A stretch of DNA of 37,950 nt from Paramecium sonneborni (taxonomy: Eukaryota; Ciliophora; Oligohymenophorea; Peniculida; Parameciidae): positions 388,250 to 426,199 of the forward strand of contig CAJJDN010000080.1 in NCBI GenBank assembly GCA_905182985.1, in the 5' to 3' direction. The translations under genes and the position numbers were made by a program. Under the pieces are notes generated by a model that saw only the letters and a list, made by a program, of their open reading frames with translations, was not told where the DNA came from and did no database searches. Shown piece by piece: positions 10,130-24,400 of this stretch. Each line of letters begins with the position of its first letter. Position 1 is the stretch's first letter.

Positions 10130-13100
10130 TCAAAAAAAAACAATTTGATCTTTAGGATCGGTTTTTTCTTCCCAAAAATAATTATTCAATTTTGCAATTA
10201 AAATCTTCACATATTTTATTAATTATTGGTAGATATCAATTAATAAGTTTAGAACTAGAATCAAAGTAAAACAACCTACATTTATCCATCCTAAAATTGA
10301 TGCAATGTCTTTGTTTTGATTTCTTTTGATAACTTCATATACTGGGAAAATCATAGTATTTAAGACAATCAGTATTTCTGTATAGAATATTTTGATATTT
10401 TCGTAATTGTTTTCAAAAGGCTTGTAAATTTAAATATAACAACAATAAATTCCAGATATACAGGCTGTAATAATGCTCTAAGCAGTGACAAGCTCTTAAA
10501 ATACAACTAAATTAATAATGAATAAGGTTTTCTTTACTAATATTATAGTAAAATATTATTTAGATCCATTGTTATTTTGGCTTTTAACTCCTTCGATCAA
10601 TATTGATAAGCTTTTCTTAACTTTACTCTTTTTACTTAGATATGAATAAATGAAAGTCAAAACGAATAGATTAAATATGAACATAATAAGAGCTAAAAAT
10701 GAAATAATTTTATTTAGAAAAGTGTCAGAATTAAAATTGATCATTTATAAAATAGAGGCAAAGGTAATTTCATAAAAATTGGATGCTAAAATTCTTAATA
10801 ATCCCGAAAAAAAAAAATATTAAAAATATTTTCTACTAATCTTTTAAAAGGAATATACAAATCTGGCTATTTTAAAATAAATATCTGATTCCCATAATCT
10901 ATATAGAATGGCAGGTAAATTTTGATATTTAATGAGGAAAAGTAATTTATAAAAGATAAAAGAGAGAATATAATAGGCAAATCCAAGAAGGATCATAAAT
11001 AGTAATGTTTAAAAGGTATCCAGAAAGTAACAGTTGATTTAATACTCTTTAAATTTCCATTTAGCTGGAATATTTGGGATTTAGAAATCAAAAATATTTT
11101 GAAAGGTATATGGTGTATTTAGATTAATGAAAATTGGGGTAAAAGAACCAAACTTAAATATTTCGAAATAAATTTATGTGATATTTGATATATGATAATT
11201 ATTGAAGCATATCAAGGAGATTCCATAAAATTTCTAAATTACCACACAAAAAAACAATGCCAGCTATTATTAAAATGATTTATATAACCATTTGACTAAA
11301 TTCTGCAGTCTTGGCAATAAGTGATTGTTGATCATCAGAAATTTTGTTAGGAGATTTTAACTCCAATTAAATTTCATTGGAATATAAGGTGTTATTTTAT
11401 ACATTTACAATGTCATTACTTTGAATTAATACTTTTAAAATAGGATTGGAAATAAAAGTTTTGAAATTGAGTAAAATTTTATATGCAGTATCAGTTAATT
11501 CTGTAGAGATTGGAGTGATAGGTTTGATTTCAAAATCATAATTTGAATCTTTGGTATTTAAAATAGTAATGATAATCATTTATTAAAATTGTTCATCTGT
11601 GACACCTTTAACATTCAAACGAATAGGTTCAGAGAAAGATAATTAGAATTCTTGAATACCAACGTTTGTTTTGGTTAACTTAGTAAGTATTAGATAAGGT
11701 ATAATCATATAATTACAAATACTAAGATTGTTAATTGATTCTTAGCATTTCCAGTTTTATTCAACAAAACAATTACTATTGCATCCATCATTAGAATCAC
11801 GATTACCATCATCACACTATTCTTCTGGTTTAACAAGATATCCATCACCACATACATTAAGACATTGAGCTCCATTTTCTAAATATCCTTGTGGACATTA
11901 AATGCATTATCCTTAGTAGCAATCAATACACTGTTTGTGACATGAATAGGAACATTAGTAACATCCATCATATTCTATAGAATTTCCATCATCACACTAT
12001 TCTTTTCCTACTTTGTAACCATCCCCACAGATTGAAATACAAACACTATTTTCTAATTTCCATCCTTACTTTTAACATTCTACACAAAACCGACCATTAC
12101 AAATATTACATCCTTACGGACATTAAATCTAACATTTATAACAACCGTCATAAGGTAAATAATTACCATCATCACATTATTCTTCTTTGGTTGTAACAAT
12201 ACCATCACCACATTAATCAATACATGTAATGTAAAAACATTTATTTAGATAATCATCCCATATACATTCTTCATTTGAATCATTTGTATTACAAGCCTCT
12301 TTAAATAAGTAATCTTAACATAATTTCTTTTAGGTACAACCTCCTTCCTATTGAACTGTACAATGAGGTAAATAATTAATACATTCTTCATATTTAGTTA
12401 ATTAATTTAATGCAGTCTAACAAGTTTTTGTCAAACATTTATCGTTAACCCAAACACAAGGATTTAAATTTTTATCAAAAGGACAACCATCAATCATTTA
12501 AGCATCTTCACAAGCCTATCTTAAAATACAATTATAACCATTAGTTACACATCTTTTATCATAAAATATTGAAGCACAAGCTGAATCTATGGCATAATTA
12601 TAATCAAAACAATCTTTAATGCGGCAACCACCTTTTTAACATGTAGAGAGGAACCCAAAACAATCAGAATGCGATTTTGCCATTGATGGACCATTCTCAC
12701 ACATCTTTTCCAAACAAGTATTTTTATCATTATCCCAAAAACAAGGTTTTCCATTTAAATTTTTTTATCCAGTACTGATACATTGATTATAAGTATACAT
12801 CATACACAATGATTAACCAACCTCACATCCATCTAATTATTGATTTACTGTGCATGAATTATCAAGATATAATTAACAACTATAAGCTGAATATTCATTT
12901 AATTATGCTGTTGAACAATTCTTAATAGTACATTTATTTTAATTAATCATCCATTCACATGCTACATAGTTCTAATCAAATTAACATTGCTCTTTTTGTT
13001 AATAACTATCACAAGTTTATAACAATTGGCATCCATTTAGAGTTGTATTTACTGTGCAAGTCTATAATTTTTAGTTGCATCTATTATGGGTTGTATAAGA

Positions 13101-16100
13101 CGCGTCCAAATTAATACATTCTAAATCAACACACTAATTGGATGAAGCTTAAAAGTAGCATAATTTTCCATATCTATCTTGATAGCATTAAGACTTCCAG
13201 GCAAAAGAACAAGAATATGGGAGGTCCACACATTAAATAATATCGAGTTTGAGTGTACAATTTTTATTTATAAAGTACGATTCACATTATTAATGAGTAA
13301 GATAAGTAATACCAGCCTAGGAACAATCTCCAACACATGAAGAACTATTTTAATTGAACTTACAATTTTAAAGCCAACTATCACAATCTGATTGTGATAA
13401 TGAAATTGTTGACTTATTCTCACAAGTTTTTTCTATGCATTATTAAGTATTGGCTTCATCCCAAAAACAAGGTATTCCTTTTTTATTCTTTGTATCAAAG
13501 CACAAATCCTCTGTGAGATATTCGTTACAATCACCAACATTTTAACATTCAGAATCATTCCAAAAGCATTTTTAAGTAAAAATAATACAGTCAGTCTCTA
13601 TTAAATCTATACAATTTAACAACATGCATTAATTTTCAGGTTGCTATAGCATACAATAAGGATGAAAATTAAAACAATCTAAATTACTATTACTAGCTAA
13701 AGAAACACAGATATTTTTACAAATACCTTAAACACTCTCCCAATAGCATTTTATACCATCTAGAGTACTAACACATGCATTTTCATAAGTGTATTCTTCA
13801 CAAGTTTATTTTTTTACTGTGCATTTTTGGCTAAATGAAAAATATATTGTGGTTGAGACATTTTAATTGTTGCAATCTTCATGTGATTTAATTTGACTCA
13901 TACTATTTGGACTGCAATATTTATTATAAGAGCAGCTAGTAGAGTTATATTGGCACCAATAACATCTAGTTGTTTAATATGAATTATAACCATAACTACT
14001 TTCACACTCAGATTAGGTTGAATAAGATGAACAATTTTTGTGATAACACCCATTACTCCAATAACAATTTCTTCCATCAACAAGACTAGTAGAATTACAG
14101 ATTGATGATTCCATAACATGACCGCAGTTTGTAAAAGAACATCCTTATCCTTTAGTGTAATTTAATCTGCAGAATTGAGCATTTATTAACAAGCATTCAA
14201 GATCTGAAATAGCATTAGTGTTAACTTGGCAATTTACATATCTTACACATTTACTATCCTACCAATAACACTAGGAAAATGAATAACATTAATAGATTAA
14301 TTAAATTTATGTGCAATCAGTGTAAGTTTTACAACCAATAGTATCAGGAACACAATTAAAATTCCAGTCATAACAACTTTTATCTGTAGCAGCCGAAGTT
14401 ACATGCTCACATTTTCTGTTTTCACATTAATTGGTCAGGGAATTAAATCCACATTTTTACAATGAATTTTCATATAATCTAACAATCGATAAGTCACAGA
14501 TTTATTTAGTAGCACTTTGTTGACTACAAGATGTAATTTATATACATCTCATTAAAGTTGTATCATATCTATATGTTGATGAATAATTCTGACATTCTGT
14601 TGTTCTAATTTGAAAATTTGTCGAAGAAAAGTTGAGTGTCTTTTCTGATATTTATTCTCTACAATAATAGTCACCATTAGTATAAATGTAACTACATAAT
14701 TATCCTAATTAAGTTTTTATGTCATTACAAGCAGCTGAAGAACGATATTTATCGGAACAATATAAATCCCTTCTACACGAAATATAAAAGTTACACTTAA
14801 TATTAAATTTCATGGTAGCATTGTTACAAACTTCATTAGATAAGTCTAAACAATTATTAATAGAATAGCATCCTAATCCACTTGTTTATAATATACATTA
14901 TTTATTGTATAATTGACAAAATGCATGACTTGTACTGTTTCTGATAGAAATACATTCATTATTTGGTACACTTTAGCATGAAGAATTAAAATAATAACAT
15001 TTCTAATTGTTGTAGGTGAAAGTTAAGTTACAAATTGTAGAATTTGTAATTTAGCTACAATAATAGGGTCTATTTTCACAACCAGGTCCATATGATCCAT
15101 TTGAATTAATCTTTAATTGACACTAGAAAAATCTTTTAAATCTTAAACATTCAGCTTCAGTCTCAGCAGTTTAATTATCTACGCATTTTACGTCTATACA
15201 TTTTTAATTGTAATCGTCCCATTTACAAGGTTATTATTCTCTAGTGATTACACAATGTTATTAATATGTATACCAATGACAGTACGATTATAGATTTGAA
15301 CAGTGTCTATTAAAATTACTTATTGTACATGTAGATAAAAATTCTTCACAATCTTCATGCGTTAGATTTCCTAAGACTCTCTTATTACAATCTGGTATTC
15401 CATCATTATTATTATCTTCATTTTTACATTTTCCTTCAGAATCATCCCAATAACAATTTTACCCACTCAAATTTGTTCTACAGTTTCTTTTTCTGATATA
15501 TTCATAACAATTAGTTTTTTTTAATTCACATCCTTCAGCTTAAATGGAGGAAATCACAGTGCATTTAGGATTCCAAGCAAAACATTTTTCATGATTATCA
15601 TACATACTACTATTTGGAGAAGATGTGCAAATAAGTGGATTGGGTCGATTCCTGCATCCTCCAAGTTCTGAATTATAAATACAATGTTTAAGCCATTTAT
15701 TGCATTAAATATTATCTCTATATTCATTTTTAGGAGCATCTGAACATTCTAATGTTTTACAATAACTTCCAGTCCAAAAACATAGAGTCTCATTTTTTAA
15801 ATTTAATTAACACTATTCTTAATTTCCCATCTAATTACAATTAATTGGCCACGATTAACATCCAATTCGAGTAGAATTAATTATGCAAGAACCAGAAAAA
15901 ACTTTAAATAATCTGCAATCCTAATTAGTCTTATATAAATTAGGATTTGCATCTGTGCAATTTTGATTTTCGCAGATTTTACTAGAATTATTCCATTTAC
16001 AATTAAACCCTTAGATAGTAGTGTAACATTGATCTTGAAGTAATTCCTTACAATCATTCTTTTTATCTAAACATCCAATCAATATTTTAGTATTTTATAA

Positions 16101-17612
16101 AACTTAAACATTTACTGTGCATTATGGTAACCATTGTTCACATTTTTCATTTGAATCATTAGAGGAGGGGCAGTCCTACATTTCTTTTCTATACATCCTT
16201 AATTTAAAGTACAAACTGTGCCTAATGAATCTATTTAGCAATATTCAATTTCTTGAACATTATCACATAAATAATCAGTACAACCAAAAGAGTCTAGATT
16301 AAATGTGCAATATTGACTTGCCATTTAACAAATTTTATGATTCTTATAAGTTGGTAATTTCAATTTATTACATTCTAACAACATACAACTATTATTCAGC
16401 CAAATACATTTTTCTTTTTTATAATTAAGTTCACAGAATGGTTCTTCTAAAATCACATGATTAGGGTGTTACTTTGCATCCACCATTTAAATTACCAATA
16501 CAATTACCATACTATTTGCAATCTTAAAAACTAAAGTGAACTGGAGCATGATAACATTATCTTTATTCACATTTGTTATTGTACCATACACAATCTTATT
16601 ATTCTTTTGAATAACAATCCATTTCATTAACATAACCTTCACATGAAGTAGGTCTCTACTTACATCCTCCATTTTCAGAAGTAACACAATCTAAAAGATT
16701 ATCATAATCCTAACATTATTAATAATTCTTTAATGACTCTGGAGCAGTATTACAACTTTTGATTTTACATTCATTTTAATGATATTCGCATTTGTTACCC
16801 TAAACATCTGTTACACAACCATATTTAGTTTTAGCATCACTACATTATTTCCTTTTTATACAATGAATTCCATTTGATGTACATTCCTTTAAATACGACT
16901 TACATTAATAATCAAATATAAATGGTAGATTTTAACAAACCTTTTCAAGACATTATTTATTTTAAGAATCCCAAAAACAATTTTAAGATTTTGATACACT
17001 CTCATAACATTAAAAATCATTTAAATATTAACTACATGATTCCTTCTACTTCATACAACCATATTATTTATCAGTTATTGTGCACTCATCTAAACCTTCT
17101 TTACACATTGAATGGCTAACTAACAATAATGGTAATTCTTCACAATTTTTTACATCTACACAATTTTTAACTTCTTAATCCCAAAAGCAATACTTACCTT
17201 TTTAATTTTTATTCATACATCCATCTTATGTGATGTAATTATTACATTCTAACATTTCAGCACATTTATTTCCATCAGAAACACATCTAAAAGAAGATTC
17301 TTAGCAAGTTTCGCTATTGAATATACTACAATTTATAAAGTCAATACACTGACCCAAATAAAACCCACATTTCTCCTAAATTCTGCAATCATCTTCTGCA
17401 AAATTCTTGCATGGATTTTCATTCTAAATTTCCTTGTTGTATGTTTGACCAGATCTTAAAACACATACATTTTTTTCCCAAAAGCAATATCCAGAATTCA
17501 AACATTCATTTTGACTATTTACATGCCCACAAACACAATTTCTTGGAGTCTCCTAACATCTTGTTAAAAGAAATTAAAGAAAAAAAACTATGATCAGCTT
17601 TCGAAATACCAT
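10130..17612 (-). CDS. giant PSA-repeat / DUF4215 cysteine-rich multi-spanning membrane protein, about 2,490 aa, one apparent frameshift
   Basis: The ATG complementary to 17610-17612 is followed by a signal peptide (MVFRKLIIVFFLQFLL). Residues from about 20 to 1,800 are one Cys-rich ectodomain built from repeats of the Paramecium surface antigen (PSA) type, recognisable by C-F-W-[DE]...C (GKYCFWDQEVKNC, QNCFWDSQN, PCFWDNDKNTC). Residues about 1,800-1,945 hold three DUF4215-type units with CGDG..., EQCDDGN and DGC. After a Cys-poor segment come about six membrane helices (first VIQIILIIAGIVFLCG near 11,290; last near 10,260) and a short tail to TGA at 10130-10132. The frame is continuous from 17612 to about 11,190, then continues one base out of phase (IYFEIFKFG onward). 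I found no GT..AG intron that explains this. The rest is undamaged, so I keep it as a gene with a sequencing error or a very recent lesion. The membrane bundle argues against a GPI-anchored immobilisation antigen. The ligand is unknown. It is transcribed divergently from the next gene. Confidence 0.9.
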
Positions 17613-18462
17613 ATTAAGATTATTTTAAATTCTTTTTCTATTAAATTTTTTTATCACATACTAATAATTTGAATAAAAAATAAATTTGACATTAAGAATA
17701 GTAAAAATTGCACTCAATTTTTAGAAATTCTTTATATTTATATAATTGAATGATATTTTTGGTAGAGTTGCTTTTGATGAAATATTAAAATGGCAAATTT
17801 TCTTTCATTATTCAGTCTTTTGAATTTAATGAGCTAAATTTTATTTAATTAAAAATAATTAAGAAATAGAAAATTTAATTAATAGATTTTGTAGTTTATT
17901 ATATCATGAAAAGACTTTTAATTATCATCTCAGACAGAAACATAAATATTTAATTGATCTTGAATTGATTCCCAAAAACTGATTGTAAATTTAAAATTTT
18001 CGTATTGTAATTTTTTTGCCTTGTCTTCGATTTAAATAATTGTATATTTCTGCTTTTTCCATGTCTTATTGAAGTCTTTAGAAGCTAATATTGTCTTAGA
18101 TAATGTGAAAAAGCTCAGCAATAAATATCTCAGTTCTTACTTTCATCAAATCTGCTCTTAAAATTTATTTTTAATTGACCTGAGCTTTTCCAAAAAAAAG
18201 TAATTAAGATATTTTCTGTCTATATTAAAATCTCATTTATTTAGAATTTCTAAATAGTTGTTATTTTTATTTATTAGCAACATTGTTTTTCTTATTTGTA
18301 ATTTCTATATTTATTTTTAATTATTAAGAGGTTATTCTTAATCGAATTCACAAAAGTTAATGAACTTTTTACATAAGTTGATTATATTGAAAAAAAATTA
18401 AATGAAAAAATAGCATCAGAAATATATATATTGATTATATTAAATTTTAATATTTTAATCTA
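17613..18462. promoter_or_regulatory. shared divergent intergenic region of the two giant membrane-protein genes
   Basis: These 850 bases separate the start codons of the minus-strand PSA-repeat gene and the plus-strand giant gene, so both promoters must lie here. The sequence is AT-rich with T- and A-tracts, and no coding region is seen. A 21-bp string at 18424-18444, 19 bases before the plus-strand ATG, recurs exactly at 7405-7425 ahead of decayed coding sequence. I cannot assign a TATA box or factor site. Confidence 0.55.
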
Positions 18463-21400
18463 ATGACTTTTTTATACTTATTATTGATATTGTGTATAAA
18501 GTTTGCGAGTAGTTTTGAGACCATTAAAATGAATCCTACTAATCAATATTTAAGGAAAATTGTTGAATTGAATGAGAATGTATTAACAAGTAATAGTTGT
18601 TTAACATATGGAATCTGGTCAAAGTATAACCCTCTTAGTACAATCACTTAGATAGGAAAGTTTGGATTATTTGATAATTATTGCTTTCATTTGCATAATG
18701 CTATTGATTTGGAATCTAAAAGTTTAAATCTGATTTATTATGATTGTTTAGACTCTGTATCAAAGAAAATAACAAAAACACTTTTATTTATCAATAATCT
18801 TGAGGAATAGAATAGGTTTGAAATAATAATTAATCCATTTGATTATGAAAACACTTGGTTTTATTTATAAATTGTAGCATGGCCTTTATAAGATATATTT
18901 AAGTTGATAATAATGAAAAGAACTGAAATATAGTTTGAAACAATAAAATAAATGAAATACCCCTTTAAAGATACAAATTTAATATTATCTTTTGGAGGTA
19001 ATTTTAGAGTACATAAATCAAAGATACATAATTTATATACAGAATAAATATTCTCATATTTCCCAGGGCCTATAATTTTATAAGACTTATCAATTTCAAG
19101 TTTACCATTTGATTTTTCATTTAGTAATTCTGCAAATAAAGTATATAATTAAATTAAGACCTGTGTTTGTTAATAAAATGGGAAATTGTTGATTGGGGAT
19201 ATAGATTTTAAGAATTAGGATATGAATACATTTATTTCTGATAATATAAATTGCGATTCCTTTATTTTAGTAGGATGGATTAAAGTTAAAGAAATTATCA
19301 ATTCATCATAACAACTCACTTATCAACTAATCAAAATATCAACAAATTTATTAGATCCAAAATTCTAAAATCAAAATTTATCACCTTTTTAATTATTTTA
19401 TCATATAAATACAGAAAAAAATGAAATAGAAATCGCTACCTATAATTATACATTTCCAGATGTCTCTATTGATTTTTCAAATAATCCTTTCTTAATATAG
19501 AAGAAATTCTAAATTCAAAATAAGATTAATCTATGGCATTATCTCAAAGTGGAATTATAAAATAAAAAACTTAATGTTAAAATAATATTTTATGAAGCTT
19601 AAAATACTTTTAATTATGATTCTAATTTTGAACTTTATTAGTTTCAGAATTGTTAATTTAAAGTCTAATATGGAAATTGTTTATAAACTAAAATCAATTA
19701 TTTAAATATCATGATGAGAAATTTAGAATTTTATAATTGTTACAAAAAGCTTACTAATTTAAATTGTCACTATAGTTGTTTATAATGTGATGGTCCAACT
19801 AATCAGGATTGTTTATCTTGCTCTATAGAATCTTAAAGAATATATATTCCTGAATATAAAGTTTGCATTTGTCCATATAATACAATTGATAATCAAAATC
19901 AATGCTAAACATACAGACAATCAAATCTAAGATTAATAAAAGATTAAAATCTATATAAAAGTTTGAATTGTCATTATGGGTATTTTGAGATTGATGGAGA
20001 ATGTGTTAAATGGTATAATTTTTATTATTAACATTTAGCCCATCAATAATAAGGAAATAATTTATTAGTTGTTTTGAATGTCTTAACAACCCCAAGTCAT
20101 GGTATGAATATCCTAATTGCTAAAAAGCTTTTATCATCAAACCAAATATCACTGTTGATGAAGCATTCATATCAATTGGTTAAATCCAGTATTATTATGA
20201 TGGAATTTTAATTAACCCCATTCATTATACTCATTCACAATATAGTAGACAAAATTTTTCAGATATCGATGGCATTTTTAAGGAATTTAAATTAGCCTCA
20301 AACTATTTTAGATAATTTTGCTAACAAATGGATTCTGCAGAAGCTGATTAATTTATTTGTTATGAATGTTTCCTATAAAATTGTTAAATTTGCTCATTGA
20401 CTTTAACTACTTTAGAATGTATAAAATGTTATGGTAATTATAAATTAATAAATGGCTAATGTAAATTATAATCTCAAATTAATTAGAAAAATGAACTCAT
20501 TTGTTTATCCCCATTTTATTATTCATTTGAGAAATAATGTAAAATTTGTGAAATAAAAAATTGCATATATTGTTTTGAATACTCATTAAATGATTTTAAT
20601 ATATGCTCATTAATTAAAGTCTTTCAATTTAGTTTAAGTTAGCTATCTGATATCAAAATAGGCTGTGCACTTTGTGAAGAAAACTATATATTCGATTTTA
20701 CTTTAGGGTTATGCTTAAAATAAATTCCTGAGATATAAAATTGTTTAAGATCTTATATAAATTTATAGAGTTAAGAAGAATGTGTCTCATCAATGAATGA
20801 CGACTTTTCTATTTCACCCGAAATATCTCATTGCTAGAAATATATTGAATATTGTAATTTATGCTCTATAAATATCGAAAAATAAATTACCTGTGTTGCA
20901 TGCTCAGATAATTATATAATTGAAAATAATAAATGTTATTAGAATGAAGAATTTAATATAGAGAAAAACTTAATCTAAAATTAGACAAATAAAGTTTAAA
21001 GTTTTATTCTTTAATTTGTACCACAATTGAAGTCAAGTATTTACAATGAGTTTTTAAAATCATCTAATATCTTTGAATAGAAATGTGATCCAGAATGTAT
21101 TTTATGTAATTAGAATGGTTCTTATTGCAAAGTATGTCCATTAAACTATTATAAAAAATATTTTATGACAGAGGAAAGTGATAAGTGTTCCTATTGTCAT
21201 CCATTATGTGAGGCATGTATAACTCGTTCTGATGAAGATTTACAAGTAAGAATATTCAATATCATAAATAGCTTAATTTTCCAAATTTCATACTGAATGA
21301 GGAAAATTAAATTTACTCTAAAAAATGTTTAATACCATATTCTGATCCTTCCATTTTTTATGATCATTATTCTGAAATTGTGAGTTACTGTTTTAATTAT

Positions 21401-24400
21401 GATTGTAAATATCAATTTATTTTTGATATTTCATATATCTCATGTGATTTTACAAGACTCAATAGATTTTATGAATCAACAATCAATACTTAATATTGCA
21501 ATTAAATTGGAATAGATTCTTTAACAGTTAATTTAACTTTTTAAATTTTATAAGAATCATGCTTTCTATTTCTGCCATTAAATTTCTCGACTCAATTAAA
21601 ACAAAAAGTATTTACTTTAAAAAGAGTAGACCTCAGATTATAATCACAAAAATATTTATAAATTTCTTTATTTACCAATAATTCATTCCTAAATTTTGAT
21701 TAAGTCGAAATTAACAATTTAGGTTTTGTGATTGAGGCTGACTAATTCTTTATATTCCAAAATGGTAAGAAGAAAATAGATTTAATACTTTCAAATTTTA
21801 TAATTAGTCAAAGTTTATTAAAGAATATGGACTCCTTGTTCATAGCAGAAGTATTTGGCAATATTATTTTAAATAATATTACTATAAAAAATACTACCTT
21901 TATCAATTCCTCAATATTTAATTTTTAATCACGTTAAATATAGGGAACGATATAAATAACAAATTTATAATTTATAAATTGCACATTTATAGAATCAGCA
22001 TTATTTAAATTATCAAAGATTGAATCCATAATATCTTTAAAAAATTTTATTTTAGATTAATCTCTCTTAAGTAATTCATCAATCTTTAATTTTTTGATAA
22101 GTTATTCCTCATAATAAACGTTTCTAAATGCAGTTAATACAATTATCAGAAACAGTAATTTCTCCCGATCATATTTTATAAACTGTTCTAATTAAATAGA
22201 AGTAAGTATAAATAATTTTCAATTTTATTAAAACCTATTAGAAACCTCTGTTACTCTATCTGTTAGTCATAATATTTTACTGACTTAGATAAATATTTAT
22301 CAAAATATATTTTCTTTCTCTTAATTCCTTTCAATAACTTAAATATTGTTGAAAAATTAAGTTATATGTACTGTTAATAATTTTGAAGCAAATTAAAATC
22401 ATTTTTAGGCATCCAATATCATATTGATATTTTCAGCATTTTCAACAAATTCGCTTTTAATACACTTTGAAAATTTTACAATAATAGAAAATTACAAATC
22501 TTTTAAAAATAATGACATTATATAACTTTTTTGCATGAATAGTTAATAAATTCATTTATCAAATTTTATAATCGTCGATAATCATGATTTAATGATATTT
22601 TACTTGTCCGAAAATTCTTAATTATCAATTACTAATATAACATATTAAAACTCCATTTAGAATTTTAAAATTCCTTTATCCTTAAGTTTTTTAATAACTA
22701 ATAAAACAAACAAATTATTATATATTTTTGGGTTTACAATTATTTACATAGCAAATATAAAAGTCTAAAATATTTTGAGTATTGATATACCTATAATCTA
22801 AATTAATCCAAGTTAATCTAATTAATCATAGGTTCTTCATCAAATTGAGATAATTAATGTTACATTTACTGAAAATATCCTCATTTAATCTAACTTAATT
22901 AATCTGATTTCTTTATTAATTGTAGAATCAGATAAAATGGCAAATATATTTCTTTAAAATATAAAATATGAAGAAAACTTTTTCCATTCTTATACTAGCA
23001 CTGAAATAAGTGAAACAGCAAGTCTTTTATATATTTCCTCATCATTAAGTCGATTAAGGGTTGAAAATTTTCTTTGTAAAAATAATGCATTCACAAATTC
23101 TTCAAATGCATTTATTTCAATAATATCAGCTGATATAATGCTTTACAATTATACTATAAATAACCACAATTTTCTATCTTAATAATTATGGACTAAATAT
23201 TATGAAATATAATTCAATAAAAGTGTAAATCAATAAGATCTAAATGAAATTATTTTCTTAAGTTTACAGATCAAAAATATTGGAGGAGCAGGATAATTTT
23301 CAGTTTAAAATATTTCTTGTTTAAGTTGCGCATTTTCACAAATTCTCACTATGTAAAGTTCCATTTTCGATATAACAACTACTGAAAGAGGTTTAATATA
23401 TTTAGAAAATATTACTTTAGATTTAATAGAAAATAATTTATTATCAATTGAAAAAGGTTCAGGATGCATTAGTATTTAATCATCCAATAGTGAATTGAAT
23501 CTAAAGGTAGTAAACGCTTATTTTTCAAATATTTTTAATAGAATGGCACCTTCTATATTTGCTATTAATCCCTCCAATTCTTAAAACTCAATCATACTAA
23601 ATAATACTTAAATTGTAAATTGTATTTCATTGCTCAATTAAATAATAAATGTTTAATTCTCATCTTCTAAAGCTAAATAGAATATAATAATCATAGAAAA
23701 AATGAGAATTATTTAAAATTATGATGCATGGCTGGTTTATTTCTAAAAAGTTAGAGATTTATTAATCTAAGAAATTACAGATACTAGCAATAGTTAGAAT
23801 TCTATGATATCTTTTCAAAATTGCATAATCTTGATATAAGATTTTTTTATAGAAGGAATTGTTATTAATTCTATTTTTTAATTTAAAAATTTACCTAAAT
23901 TATAACTTTATAATGTGATAGTAGATTAAATCTAAATGTTATATTCATTCAATTTAATTTAAGTAACGTAAGTCTAGTAGATTAAATCTATGATTCACAT
24001 AGAACATTTAGTAATAAAAAATACTTTGCTTTACAAAAATGATGTAAAATCTTTTTCAGATTATTTATAAAGAACATATGATATTCAAGGAAGCAAAATT
24101 ATTTAATAATAATCTGAAAATATTTCGAAAGATTATTTTTATTTAATTGTTAATACTCTTTAATAAAATAATAATTTAGAAAGCTCTCTAATGTATTTTA
24201 ATAGTATATCTAATCAAAATAGGTTTTATTTTAAAGATATCACATTAGAACATAATTATTGTTCATAGTTCATTAAGGGGCTCTTTTCTGTTGAAATTTT
24301 TGATTTTAGATAGATTTAATTTTAGAATTTCAATTGTTTTTTTAATTCAATAAAACAATTTGGATGTCTAGTTTTTTCTTCATAAATTTATCTTAAATCA

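Noticed and set aside
13898..15739. Short standard-code reading frames on the minus strand (13898-14119, 15554-15739)
   Set aside because: They are out-of-frame shadows of the PSA-repeat gene, whose ciliate-code frame runs through them with regular cysteines.
10130..17612. Assignment as a classical GPI-anchored immobilisation antigen
   Set aside because: The PSA-type repeats fit, but the C-terminus has about six membrane helices and DUF4215 units instead of a GPI signal.
20000..20070. Apparent frameshift in the giant plus-strand gene near 20,040, and similar breaks near 25,650, 25,790 and 26,160
   Set aside because: Each is resolved by a 22-27 nt GT..AG intron that restores conserved sequence, and the total spliced length is a multiple of three.
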